Source: Lentisphaerota bacterium
GTDB taxonomy: Bacteria > Verrucomicrobiota > Lentisphaeria > Oligosphaerales > JABHEG01
DNA: 57,115 nucleotides
Direction: 5' to 3'
Assembly: GCA_018676675.1 (NCBI GenBank)
Contig: JABHEG010000358.1
Coordinates: 1 to 57,115, forward strand
Shown piece after piece: positions 24,752 through 33,171 of the stretch. The notes beneath the pieces were generated by a model that made no database searches, was not told where the DNA came from, and saw only the letters and a list, made by a program, of their open reading frames with translations. The position numbers and the translations under genes are program-made. Numbering within the stretch: the stretch's first letter is position 1; each line of letters begins with the position of its first letter.

Positions 24752-26677
24752 TCATGGGGAAGATGGCTGGACGGGTGTTGGCGGCGGTCTCTCGAATACG
24801 GCCGCGGCGGCGGAACCTGGCTGGACAAGGAAAGCGACCCCGAAACGTCCATCGACCAAAGGCTGATGTCCGAGGAGCTGAGCGCATTCGTAGCGCTCCC
24901 GGAGCCAGTCCATGATCTGCTTGCCGTAGCGGGAGTCGGTTCCGAACGGGGGCACACCGAAGCCGTCGGTGCGGCGCTGCACGAGCACGACGACATCGGG
25001 GGGATCCTGCTGCAGTTCCCCGAGCATCCTATCCTCGCCGAATGCGAGAACTTCGGTCATCATGAAGTTCATGTGTGGGGATGGACTTCGCCGTCGGCTC
25101 AGGTAGTTGTAGAGGATCCCGTCGGGTAGCATCAGGACGGTCGTGCCTTCGGGCAGTTGTCGTAGCCTCGCCAGGCAGGTTGGCATGTGGACACTCCGCG
25201 CGTCCATTCCGGCTCCGTATGTGTAGAAGCTGTCGCCCTCATTGCCGATACTCAGCGTCTTGTTCTGGTAGAAGCTGTTGGCCGTGTACAGGTGTTTCGA
25301 GCAGCATGCCGCTAGAGCCCCGATCAAGAGGGCGCGGAACAACGGGCGCGCTGTCATCGGCAACGCGTTGGGGGCCAAGTGAGTACACCCGGCCCAGACT
25401 GCCATGGTGGCTGGGAGGGCCAGTACAAAACCATAGTGAAAGAGCCGCGTGTTGAGGGCGATCTTGGTGAGGAGGAACAACCCAAAGACGGCGAGGAGCA
25501 GGAAGGCTCCGTGCTTCTGCCGTACGTCAGGCGAGCTGCTCTTGCCCGACCAGAAGGTGTAGGCTGAGAAGGCTGCGCAGCCGGCGCACACCAGCCCCAC
25601 TGCGTGTCCGAACTGATTCCAGTGCAGCCGGTAGGCCAATACCGCAATCGTGCTGCCTCCCAGGACGCTGAGCGTTGGCCGCCATTTCCGTTCTGTTCGG
25701 GAAAGGAGCCACGCCGTGGCGCCGAGAGCACTCACTACTCCTGTCACGAAGAGCGAACGAGTGCATGCGCGTATGAGGTTGGGCACTGTCTGGTCCGTTC
25801 CCATGTTCCACTGGTGAAACGCATTGGACGTTATGTCTCGGGTCAGGGGTAGAAAAACAGTGTTCAGTGCTCCACGGGCCGCATCTCCCAGCGGCAGTGC
25901 CTGGGAAAGGTAGAGCACGACGATCATGACTGGGGCCACTGTTCCTCCGGCTACCAGCAGGAGAGCGCGTAGGCGGCCCTTCCACGGCAAGCCACTGGTC
26001 GTCGTGAACATGATGGCCCAAAGGCCCGCAGTCGGCACCGATGCCAGGACAATTTCCGCTTTGGTCAGCAGCGTGATTCCCAGGCACAGGCCGGCCGATA
26101 AACAGACAGCGGGGTTCGGGTGCCGCAGGGCAGCGGCAAGAAGCAGGAGCATTCCCAGGCTGACTGCCAAACCGTGCGTGAGTTCGTGGGCGTACGGGGC
26201 GATGAAGTTGTAGTTGCCGTTCGGGACATACTGGGAGAACGCGAAAACCGTCAGGAAGAGGACGGTTCCGGCTTCGGCCGTGAGTCGGTCAGCCGCGCGC
26301 GACAGGAGTTGGTAGAGGAGGATCGCTGTGAGTGCGGTCCAGGCCAGATTCACCGCGATCAGGCTGCTGAACGAAACGCCGAACAGGCGGAAGACACCTG
26401 CGTTGAAGAGCTGTGAGAACGGTCCGTAGATGTGGTGTATATCGCGGAAGAGGACGTCCCCTTCGCAGAGACGCCAGGGGATGTAGAGCTGCTGGCCAAA
26501 GTCGATTAGCACATCGGGCCACTTGCGCCAGCTCCAATTGGCCAGAGCCGCAAAGAGGATGGCCAGGCAGGGGACGGCCTGCAGCGTTCTGCGCTGTCGG
26601 GGGAGGAAGGCGAAGAGGCAACGTCGACTCCGCGTTTCCCGCTCCTGTGTGGTGGGCTTTGGACTGTCCATCGTCAC
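24752..26677 (-). CDS. GT-C-like membrane glycosyltransferase
   Basis: 641 residues from GTG at 26677, 7 nt after agagga; ATG at 26671 is the alternative. The longer reading to 26845 would run into pcm. About eleven membrane segments follow an N-terminal Arg-rich stretch. The first loop has LIDFGQQLYIPWRLCEGDVL then IYGPFSQLFNAG, an Asp-bearing loop of the GT-C plan. The last 170 residues are soluble (LPEGTTVLMLPDGILYNYL region). It is the distal gene of the pilin-FecR/kinase operon, 22 bp behind pcm, so its expression may follow the same sensory input. Confidence 0.74.
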   Translation of the reverse strand: MTMDSPKPTTQERETRSRRCLFAFLPRQRRTLQAVPCLAILFAALANWSWRKWPDVLIDFGQQLYIPWRLCEGDVLFRDIHHIYGPFSQLFNAGVFRLFGVSFSSLIAVNLAWTALTAILLYQLLSRAADRLTAEAGTVLFLTVFAFSQYVPNGNYNFIAPYAHELTHGLAVSLGMLLLLAAALRHPNPAVCLSAGLCLGITLLTKAEIVLASVPTAGLWAIMFTTTSGLPWKGRLRALLLVAGGTVAPVMIVVLYLSQALPLGDAARGALNTVFLPLTRDITSNAFHQWNMGTDQTVPNLIRACTRSLFVTGVVSALGATAWLLSRTERKWRPTLSVLGGSTIAVLAYRLHWNQFGHAVGLVCAGCAAFSAYTFWSGKSSSPDVRQKHGAFLLLAVFGLFLLTKIALNTRLFHYGFVLALPATMAVWAGCTHLAPNALPMTARPLFRALLIGALAACCSKHLYTANSFYQNKTLSIGNEGDSFYTYGAGMDARSVHMPTCLARLRQLPEGTTVLMLPDGILYNYLSRRRSPSPHMNFMMTEVLAFGEDRMLGELQQDPPDVVVLVQRRTDGFGVPPFGTDSRYGKQIMDWLRERYECAQLLGHQPLVDGRFGVAFLVQPGSAAAAVFERPPPTPVQPSSP

Positions 26678-26699
26678 GCGATATTCCTCTGCGGGGCAC

Positions 26700-27356
26700 T
26701 CAGTCAGGCCAGCCAAACTGTCCCAGGAGAGGGACAAAACGACAGCCTCCGGCGTGTCTGTAAACAATATCCGGGCCATGGCGTTCCGCGATGATGAGCT
26801 CCTGAAGGCCGCGAGACCCGACGGGAATCGCCAGTCGCCCGCCATCGCCCAACTGATCCAGCAACGGGGGGGGAATCTCCGGTGACGCCGCGGTCACCAC
26901 GATCGCGTCGTAGGGAGCGGAGGCGGCCCAGCCGAGTGTGCCATCATGGATGTGTGAGTTGATCGTCGTGAGGCCCAGTTCCCGGAACAGACTCCCCGCC
27001 GTTTCGGCCAGGGCTGCGATTCGTTCGACCGTCTCGACGGTCCCGGCAAGCATGGCAAGGATAGCGGCCTGGTAGCCGCTGCCCGTGCCAATCTCCAGCA
27101 CACGGTGACCTCTCTTCAACCCCAACGCAACGGTCATTTCCGCCACCATGAGAGGCTGGGAGATAGTCTGGCCGTGGCCGATTGGGAGGGGGTGATCGGC
27201 GTAGGCTTGGCGCAATGGCGTTTCTGGAAGGCAGAATCGGTGTCGTGGAACGCGGCGGAAAGCGTTCAGGACGTCTTCATCACGGACTCCCCGCCCTGCC
27301 AACTGCTCGTCCACCATCCGGTTTCGCAGGCCACCGGCTGCTGCGCCTTCGTCCAT
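26700..27356 (-). CDS. pcm: Protein-L-isoaspartate O-methyltransferase
   Basis: 218 residues. It methylates isoaspartyl residues in aged proteins using S-adenosylmethionine. Family marks in order are MVDEQLAGRGVRDEDVLNAF, the substrate segment LPIGHGQTISQPLMVAEM, motif I VLEIGTGSGYQAAIL, and YDAIVVTAASPEIP. Start at 27356 has aaggga 6 nt upstream. The in-frame ATGs or GTGs further out (27386, 27482) add residues that the family lacks. It sits between a small membrane protein (137 bp upstream) and the GT-C gene, which is an unusual neighbourhood for a repair enzyme. Confidence 0.93.
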   Translation of the reverse strand: MDEGAAAGGLRNRMVDEQLAGRGVRDEDVLNAFRRVPRHRFCLPETPLRQAYADHPLPIGHGQTISQPLMVAEMTVALGLKRGHRVLEIGTGSGYQAAILAMLAGTVETVERIAALAETAGSLFRELGLTTINSHIHDGTLGWAASAPYDAIVVTAASPEIPPPLLDQLGDGGRLAIPVGSRGLQELIIAERHGPDIVYRHAGGCRFVPLLGQFGWPD

Positions 27357-27492
27357 GGGGGATCCCTTGGTATCACGGAGAGGCATCAACTCGGACCTCG
27401 GTTCGAACAGAGGGACTGGGCCTGACTGGAACGGTGTCGAGACAAGGGCCGGCCGCCTTGTGGCGACTGAGCCATCGGGCATGGCGCGGGTT

Positions 27493-28008
27493 TCAGTGCT
27501 TACAGATCCACTCGAGCCACGGGAGGCTTAGGCCGGCCTGCAACATGAGTGTGACTGCTGTCACGACGGTACCGGCGATGAGGACGCCGATGACATTTGC
27601 CACGGCGAACTTGCGTCGGTCCAGCCCCAGAAGGAAAGCACCCACCGCCCCGGTGTAGACGCCGCTGCCGGGAAGGGGGATACCGATGAACACCGCCACA
27701 CCTATTTCTCCGTACCGATCAACGTAGGGCTTTAGTTTCCCCCGGGCGCGGGCGAGGATGGGGGAGAAAAAGCGCTTGAACCAGGCGAAGCGTTCGAGCC
27801 AGCCGAGTAGTGGCGACAGAACGTAGAAGACGGCCATCCCCAAGATAATGTTGACCACGACGCACACCAGCACCACGGCAGGCCAGGGCATCAGTCCGGG
27901 GATGATCCCCAGGCCTTCCTTTCCGAGAATCCCATACGGAATCGACGCTCTCAGCTCAAGCGCGGGGATCAGAGTTACGAGAGTCAGGAAAACGATTTGT
28001 TTCAGCAC
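27493..28008 (-). CDS. Small multi-drug export-family membrane protein (COG2426-like)
   Basis: 171 residues with four or five membrane segments. IPALELRASIPYGI near the N-terminus and IPLPGSGVYTGAVGAFLLGL near residue 115 are the paired, re-entrant-looking conserved blocks of the Sm_multidrug_ex family (PF06695). The export function in the family name is poorly supported, so the substrate should be regarded as unknown. The first 7 bp overlap the end of the histidine kinase gene, implying coupled translation. Confidence 0.85.
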   Translation of the reverse strand: MLKQIVFLTLVTLIPALELRASIPYGILGKEGLGIIPGLMPWPAVVLVCVVVNIILGMAVFYVLSPLLGWLERFAWFKRFFSPILARARGKLKPYVDRYGEIGVAVFIGIPLPGSGVYTGAVGAFLLGLDRRKFAVANVIGVLIAGTVVTAVTLMLQAGLSLPWLEWICKH

Positions 28009-30503
28009 GAAGCGGCCTCTCCCTCATCACTTTTGCCGACCATGTCGGCGAATTCGGGTAAGGGAATGGACACGAAGAACGTGGTTCCCTGACCGGGTTC
28101 ACTCTCGGCACGAATGTACCCGCCATGGTCCTTGACAATTTTCTGGACGATCGCGAGCCCGAGCCCTGTTCCTTTGGCTTTGCCTGCCGTCACGAAGGGT
28201 TTGAAGAGAGTTTCCCGTATCTCGGGTGGGATCCCCGGCCCATTGTCGGCCACAGCGAACTCGACGGACACATCGCGTCGCGTGCATGTGATCGTGAGGG
28301 CCCCGTGGCCGTCCATGGCTTCGGATGCGTTTCGCCCCAGATTTAGGAACACTCTGAGTATTTTCTCTTTGTCCACCCTCAGCGAGGCTCGGCATTTCAC
28401 CTCTGTCTTGATCTCAACGGCGTTGGTCGCGAGTTCAGCGTGGAGGCGGTGGACCAGTTCGGCGACGAGGGAATCGACCTCGATCGCTTCAAGCTCAAGC
28501 TTCTTCGTGCCCTTCGAGAAGTCCAGCACTTCCTGGGCCATGTGATTGATGCGGTACAGTTGGCGCAGGATGCGGTCGGCGTATTCCTTTTTCTGCGAGT
28601 CAGGCACGTCCGTGTCCTGGAGAAGGCAGACGTAGCCATAGGCGGCCGTCAGTGGGCCACGCATGTCGTGGATGACCATGGCGGCCATTTCACCGACCGC
28701 TGACAGCTTCTCCTTCCAGACGAGTTCCTCCTGCGCTGCTTTCAGGCGGGTCATTGCCTCGCTGAGTTGCTGATTCTTGCTCGTCAGGTCGTGTGTGAGG
28801 CCGGTGTTATCCAGCATGAGTGCCGTCTGCTGTCCCAGCACGGCAATCAGGCGCAGGTCGTCTGATGTGAAGTGGTGTTCCGGGGAAACCTGTGAGGGAC
28901 GCTTGTTGTAGAAATTGATCAGACCGATGGCTTCGTTCCGGACCACGAGCGGGACACTCATAAACGAGGCCGTGTTGATGCCGGAAGAGCTATAGCGTGC
29001 GTCCTTCCCGATGTTCTCGGCCAGTAGAACCTGTTCACGGGAAAGCAGGTCGGGAACGGCCTCTACTTCGAAGGCCCGGATTCCTTCAAGACGAATTGGC
29101 GGAGTGGGCCGAGGTCCGGTCTGTTCCGCGGGGCCGCTGCAATACCAGAAGCCGGGCCGGTCGCGCAGATGCAGTGTCGTGTAGTCTGCCCCGATGATGT
29201 TGCTCACCAACGCCACGAGTGTCTGGGGGGCGTTTTCGTACAGCAGGTCGTCCGCTGTGAATCGGGTTGATTTCAGGATGCTCGAGAGCTCGATCTCCTG
29301 ATGTCGGACCGTGTCACGCGATTCTTTGAGATTGACGGCCACGACCAAACCGAAGTTTGCCGTAAGGACGGCGAATGTCGGCACGAGTTCGAGCAGATAG
29401 CCATGGACATTGAACAGGAAGAGCGAGATGGCGAAAGCCAGCAGTATTGACGAGGCCCAGGCGAAGACAAGGTGATTTGCTCCGAGTCTGCGGAACACCA
29501 GGCCGGCTGCAAGTGACAAGAGGACGGACATAAGCACAGCAGACGGGAAGCTCTGGCGCTGGACGAAATTGGTGGTGAGAAGGTTATCGATAATTGTGCC
29601 TTGAACGAAGACGCCGTACATCTCACCGTGCGGGGTTGTGATCAGGTCGGCATTGACCTGTCCGAGGGCGGTTTGGCCGATCAGAACCAGCTTGTCTCCC
29701 ACGAGTTCTTTGGGGAAGCGTCCCTGGAGGATCTTGTATAAGGGGCAGAAATCGAAGGTGACGTGCTGTCCATGGTAGTTGATCAGGTAGTCGCCTGTCG
29801 GCGTCAGGGGAAGATTCTTACGGAGCAGTGCCTGTGCGGCCGCGCTCATCTGGCCGGACTTGGCGGTGATCTCTGCGAATCGCGACGCCGCTTCGATTCC
29901 GAGGCTGGGATAGGCGTAGCCGTCGTGTTGGATGGCGAAGGGGGTCGCCCTGCATTTCCCATCGGCGGAGGGAGGGATGTTGATGTGGCCCAGGCCCGTG
30001 CAGGACCGGGTCAGTTCCGGCAAGTTGGTCCGGAGCGTGTCGACGTTGTAGAAAGGGCCCCGCGAGTAATGGCGCAACGCCACTGGGCAGAAGACGGGGT
30101 ACATGACGTTTGCCGCTTTGGCCGTGGACTCGACCAAGGCCGCATCTTCGGCAGGCTCAGTCGGGGTGGGGAAGAACACGTCCAGGCAGATGAGCGCGGC
30201 CCCCGCTTCGGACAATGCATCGATGACTTTCGCGTAGTGAGACCGTGGCCACGGCATCTCTCCCAGCTCCTCCAGGCACTGCTGGGTGATCCCGACGATG
30301 ACCACATCTGAAGAGGCCAGGTGGTATCCCCTGAGGAAGAAGCGCACATCATGGGTCATGAGCTCAAGGCGCTCAAACGCCTCGAGAGGCTCGAGTCGGA
30401 AGGGACCGATGGCTGTCGAGTCAGTATTGCGCCAGGCCAGCAGAAGGACGATGAGGGCCGCCACGGCCAGAGGCCATCTGAGTTGTTGCCAAGCCCTGTC
30501 CAC
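28002..30503 (-). CDS. CHASE2-GAF sensor histidine kinase
   Basis: 833 residues from GTG at 30503, whose G overlaps the TAG stop of the preceding gene (TAGTG). A first membrane helix near 10-25 precedes an extracytoplasmic CHASE2 domain (about 45-300, with DVVIVGITQQCLEELGEMPW and LVLIGQTALGQVNADLITTP). Three membrane helices follow (about 320-390), then a GAF domain (about 425-570) and a short coiled coil. The dimerization/phosphoacceptor region has VIHDMRGPLTAAYG with His612. The ATPase domain has LNLGRNASEAM, DNGPGIP and GTGLGLA. All kinase boxes are intact. No response regulator is next to it, so its partner must be elsewhere. It lies directly after a pilin-FecR protein, a plausible extracytoplasmic input partner, since FecR and CHASE2 proteins are often neighbours. 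Confidence 0.92.
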   Translation of the reverse strand: MDRAWQQLRWPLAVAALIVLLLAWRNTDSTAIGPFRLEPLEAFERLELMTHDVRFFLRGYHLASSDVVIVGITQQCLEELGEMPWPRSHYAKVIDALSEAGAALICLDVFFPTPTEPAEDAALVESTAKAANVMYPVFCPVALRHYSRGPFYNVDTLRTNLPELTRSCTGLGHINIPPSADGKCRATPFAIQHDGYAYPSLGIEAASRFAEITAKSGQMSAAAQALLRKNLPLTPTGDYLINYHGQHVTFDFCPLYKILQGRFPKELVGDKLVLIGQTALGQVNADLITTPHGEMYGVFVQGTIIDNLLTTNFVQRQSFPSAVLMSVLLSLAAGLVFRRLGANHLVFAWASSILLAFAISLFLFNVHGYLLELVPTFAVLTANFGLVVAVNLKESRDTVRHQEIELSSILKSTRFTADDLLYENAPQTLVALVSNIIGADYTTLHLRDRPGFWYCSGPAEQTGPRPTPPIRLEGIRAFEVEAVPDLLSREQVLLAENIGKDARYSSSGINTASFMSVPLVVRNEAIGLINFYNKRPSQVSPEHHFTSDDLRLIAVLGQQTALMLDNTGLTHDLTSKNQQLSEAMTRLKAAQEELVWKEKLSAVGEMAAMVIHDMRGPLTAAYGYVCLLQDTDVPDSQKKEYADRILRQLYRINHMAQEVLDFSKGTKKLELEAIEVDSLVAELVHRLHAELATNAVEIKTEVKCRASLRVDKEKILRVFLNLGRNASEAMDGHGALTITCTRRDVSVEFAVADNGPGIPPEIRETLFKPFVTAGKAKGTGLGLAIVQKIVKDHGGYIRAESEPGQGTTFFVSIPLPEFADMVGKSDEGEAASC

Positions 30504-31408
30504 TAACGTCGCCACCACCAGCGCCAGCGTCGCCACCACCACAACGGGTCGGCCCGGGAGTCCCTGATGGGGGCCCATTCGTGGACCGTCTGTCCTGGTT
30601 GGACGCGTTGGGCATCGCCCTTGCAGTCTGTGACGTCTACCTCTCCCGAGGTGACGGAGACTTGCGTGTAGACCTGTCTGAGGAAGAGGGGGAAAACCAG
30701 TGTCTTGACTCGGAATGACGTTCCCGCAACGCCGGCGATGGCAGCGGGTGTGACGACTTCGAATTTGGAGCCAGGGGTCACGTTTGCATTGATCACGGTT
30801 GAGCCGTAATCAGCAAAGACGCGGATTATGGAGTAGAGCCGCCCATCCCCTGTCCGGAACGAGGTGAGCACCTTGGCCCGACCGCTCAGGGTCACGGTCG
30901 AGCCGTCCTCGAATTTCAGGGTCCCATTCCTGACCTCCGCGCCGGGGACGGTCTTCTTCCCGTCATGGAGGACTTCGCCCAGTTCGAAGGTCCGAGTGCC
31001 ACTGCCGGGGGCGTAGTTCACGACGCGATGGAAGGGGCAGCCCAGGACATAGTCGTCCCCGGACGTCTCGTGACGCGCCACATAGTAGACCTCGTAGAGC
31101 TCCCGCGTCGTCGGACACTGGAAGGCTTCATGTTTGTTCAGTTCGGGGTTGGGGGCCAGCCCCATGTAGCGGGCCACGGATCCGGCAAGGTTGCGGTAGG
31201 GGTAAGCCTGGTAGTCGTTGTGGTACATCTGCACGCCGAGAGACAGATTCCGGATGTTATTCACGCAACGAAGCTGTTTGCTCCTCTGACTTGCGTTGCG
31301 TAGCACCGGTATAAGGATCGCCCCCAGGATCAGGATGCATCCCATGACGACCATCAGCTCCACGATCGAGAACGGTCGCGCGTATGGCTTTCTGTGGTGC
31401 ACACTCAT
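30503..31408 (-). CDS. Pseudopilin-FecR fusion protein
   Basis: 301 residues. Residues 13-36, FSIVELMVVMGCILILGAIL, form a prepilin-type N-terminal helix with Glu at position 5 and Pro rather than Gly before the Phe. The segment RSKQLRCVNNIRNLSLGVQM continues the pseudopilin pattern. From about 155 to 275 there is a FecR-like beta domain (VRNGTLKFEDGSTVTLSG, then GSKFEVVTPAAIAGVAGTSF). The protein ends in a Trp/Arg-only tail of 13 residues encoded by a short tandem repeat. The expected location is outside the inner membrane, possibly within a pilus-like fibre. It heads an operon with a CHASE2 histidine kinase. FecR domains usually transmit signals in periplasmic regulation, so a sensory or assembly role is likely. 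A repeat element occupies part of the 342-bp gap upstream. Confidence 0.85.
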   Translation of the reverse strand: MSVHHRKPYARPFSIVELMVVMGCILILGAILIPVLRNASQRSKQLRCVNNIRNLSLGVQMYHNDYQAYPYRNLAGSVARYMGLAPNPELNKHEAFQCPTTRELYEVYYVARHETSGDDYVLGCPFHRVVNYAPGSGTRTFELGEVLHDGKKTVPGAEVRNGTLKFEDGSTVTLSGRAKVLTSFRTGDGRLYSIIRVFADYGSTVINANVTPGSKFEVVTPAAIAGVAGTSFRVKTLVFPLFLRQVYTQVSVTSGEVDVTDCKGDAQRVQPGQTVHEWAPIRDSRADPLWWWRRWRWWWRR

Positions 31409-31604
31409 CGGGTTTCTCGCGGGACGTCAATCCGGGGCAGGTCTATCGTTCCCCGTCACCATGCAGGGCGAGGAAAATGGGCAAACCTATCGTCTCCTGG
31501 ACGACCATGGGCTTGTGTGGGCGTGGTCTCGGCCCACCTTCAGTAACACACGGTAACTGCCTGCACCGCTTCTGTCAATGTGATTCGGGACCGGTCGGCA
31601 ATGC

Positions 31605-31725
31605 CTCAGTTACGTGTGGGGAGAACTCCAAGATGGCTCGACGGAGTCTCTCCCTCCAGGGATTCTCTGGGCCATCTGTGTCCGATGGAGGGAGAGACTC
31701 CGTCGAGCCGCCTCATGTAACTGAG
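31605..31725. repeat. 121-bp double inverted repeat (long hairpin)
   Basis: The outer arms ctcagttacgtg / catgtaactgag match at 11 of 12 positions. An inner perfect 24-bp arm at 31635-31658 pairs with 31686-31709 around a 27-nt loop. It starts 26 nt after the isomerase stop on the minus strand and lies before the pilin-FecR gene. There is no T-run, so it is not a standard intrinsic terminator. The rest of 31409-31750 shows nothing else. Confidence 0.8.
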
Positions 31726-31750
31726 GGGGCACACCGGTGCTCTCTGGCGG

Positions 31751-33160
31751 TCAGTCAATCACCACAACGGGGAGATTCGCGTGACGAGCGAACGCGGTGA
31801 GCGCGTCCACGCGCTCCCCCAAGACCAAGGCACTGTGGTGCGTTCCTCCTGCCTGCGAATAGCGTTCCAGGAAGTCCTCCACGGGGCATGCCGGCTTGAT
31901 CCAGCCTCGAACTGCCCCGCGCATCTCCTCATTGGTCGTGTCGCCCAGCACATCCATGGGAGCCACGACCAGCGAGAATGTGTCTGCTGGACCCGGGACC
32001 AGATTGACGAAGACGGCGGGCCCCGGGCGGGGCGCGCAGGTGATCACAGCCGGGTTCAGGGCGTTGGTGAATGGGAAAGGCTTCTCGATCAGGTCCGGCT
32101 TTTCGGCAGCGACTGTCGGGTTGATCTCGCCCATATGGGAGATGAAGAGACTACCGCCACGCCAGTCGGGGCAGAAAATCTCACTGAACGTCACATCGGT
32201 GAACGCCGTGGCCAGGGCTCCGACCAAAGCCGCGGTGAGGACGTCGCCTTCGCCCCCGTACCCAATCCCCCGAGCCATCCCCTTTGAGAGCTCGAGGAAC
32301 GGCACGGTATTGACCGGCGGAACAGGCGAATCGAAGGCGAGAAAGTTCGCGCTGACTGCCGTGAAGGCCCCCTCTGTGAGCATCTTGCGCAGCCCCAGCC
32401 CGACCTTTACGGATCGGCAATGGACGTCTTCACAGATTGAACAGGCGAACCGGGCCCGATCGAGTTCCATCTCGTCTTCGGCCTCTGCCGAGGTGACGGA
32501 TAGGACCGCTTCCGCAAGGGCTTTGGGAGACACTTCGGTCACGTCGATGCCGAGGACTCTCCGGAGTACATCTTCTTCCACCGAGAAGTCACCCATCCCA
32601 TCGAAGGAAGGTCCCACCCTGAGGGCTTTGGTCGTCTTCAGCAGGTTTGCGGCCCACGCTGCCCGGATGGCTTCAGCGGTTCGGTCCAGCACGGACGAGG
32701 ATTCCGGGTGCCCCGCGACCACGGTGAACGGCTTTCCACGTCGTCGCAGGACGGATGCCAGGTCCATCACACCGTGGATGCCGTGGTTGTACATGATTCG
32801 ATCAGGTTCTGTGCCCTGGCCGAATCCCGGATCCATCGTGGTATCCAGAAGTACCACCGGCAGAGGCGAAGCCGCAAGCAGAGGAGCACTCTCAAGCGAC
32901 GGTGAGTACGCCAGGTGAAGGGTGACTATCACGTCGACCCCATTCTGTCCGAACAGGTCGAGGGCGGCCGCTACCTCGTGTGCTTTGCGGCAGACATCCC
33001 CGGAATGCACGCTCATTCCCTGGGCAGACAGTCCGCTCTCGATGTCGCGCATGAAGCCGTCGAACATCGCTCGCCGTTCAGGCATGCGGTCATCGTACAG
33101 CTGCAGGTAGAGGGGGAGGAGACCTACTGTCGGCTTGCAGTGAGTTGTGCTTGAGGACAT
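31751..33160 (-). CDS. L-fucose/L-arabinose isomerase-like protein
   Basis: 469 residues. The N-terminal Rossmann-like part (VGLLPLYLQLYDDRMPERRA; DVIVTLHLAYSPSLESAPLL) and a metal-site region with CSICEDVHCRSVKVGLGLRK and YGGEGDVLTAALVGAL match the FucI/AraA isomerase fold. Late MGEINP and GGTHHSAL may supply the Glu and His metal ligands. Such enzymes convert an aldose such as L-fucose or L-arabinose to the ketose in a Mn-dependent reaction. It is more distant from both named enzymes than they are from their own orthologues, so the true sugar is open. The start has gaggag 7 nt upstream. It follows the FGGY kinase by 11 bp, forming a kinase-isomerase pair. Confidence 0.83.
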   Translation of the reverse strand: MSSSTTHCKPTVGLLPLYLQLYDDRMPERRAMFDGFMRDIESGLSAQGMSVHSGDVCRKAHEVAAALDLFGQNGVDVIVTLHLAYSPSLESAPLLAASPLPVVLLDTTMDPGFGQGTEPDRIMYNHGIHGVMDLASVLRRRGKPFTVVAGHPESSSVLDRTAEAIRAAWAANLLKTTKALRVGPSFDGMGDFSVEEDVLRRVLGIDVTEVSPKALAEAVLSVTSAEAEDEMELDRARFACSICEDVHCRSVKVGLGLRKMLTEGAFTAVSANFLAFDSPVPPVNTVPFLELSKGMARGIGYGGEGDVLTAALVGALATAFTDVTFSEIFCPDWRGGSLFISHMGEINPTVAAEKPDLIEKPFPFTNALNPAVITCAPRPGPAVFVNLVPGPADTFSLVVAPMDVLGDTTNEEMRGAVRGWIKPACPVEDFLERYSQAGGTHHSALVLGERVDALTAFARHANLPVVVID

Positions 33161-33171
33161 CGTGCCTCTCC

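Noticed and set aside
31605..31725. The long inverted repeat as an ordinary intrinsic terminator
   Set aside because: No T-run follows on either strand, the arm is far longer than needed, and outer arms are present.
31896..32918. 340-residue plus-strand open frame opposite the isomerase-like gene
   Set aside because: Ser/Thr/Arg-rich shadow of a GC-rich gene with conserved isomerase blocks on the minus strand.
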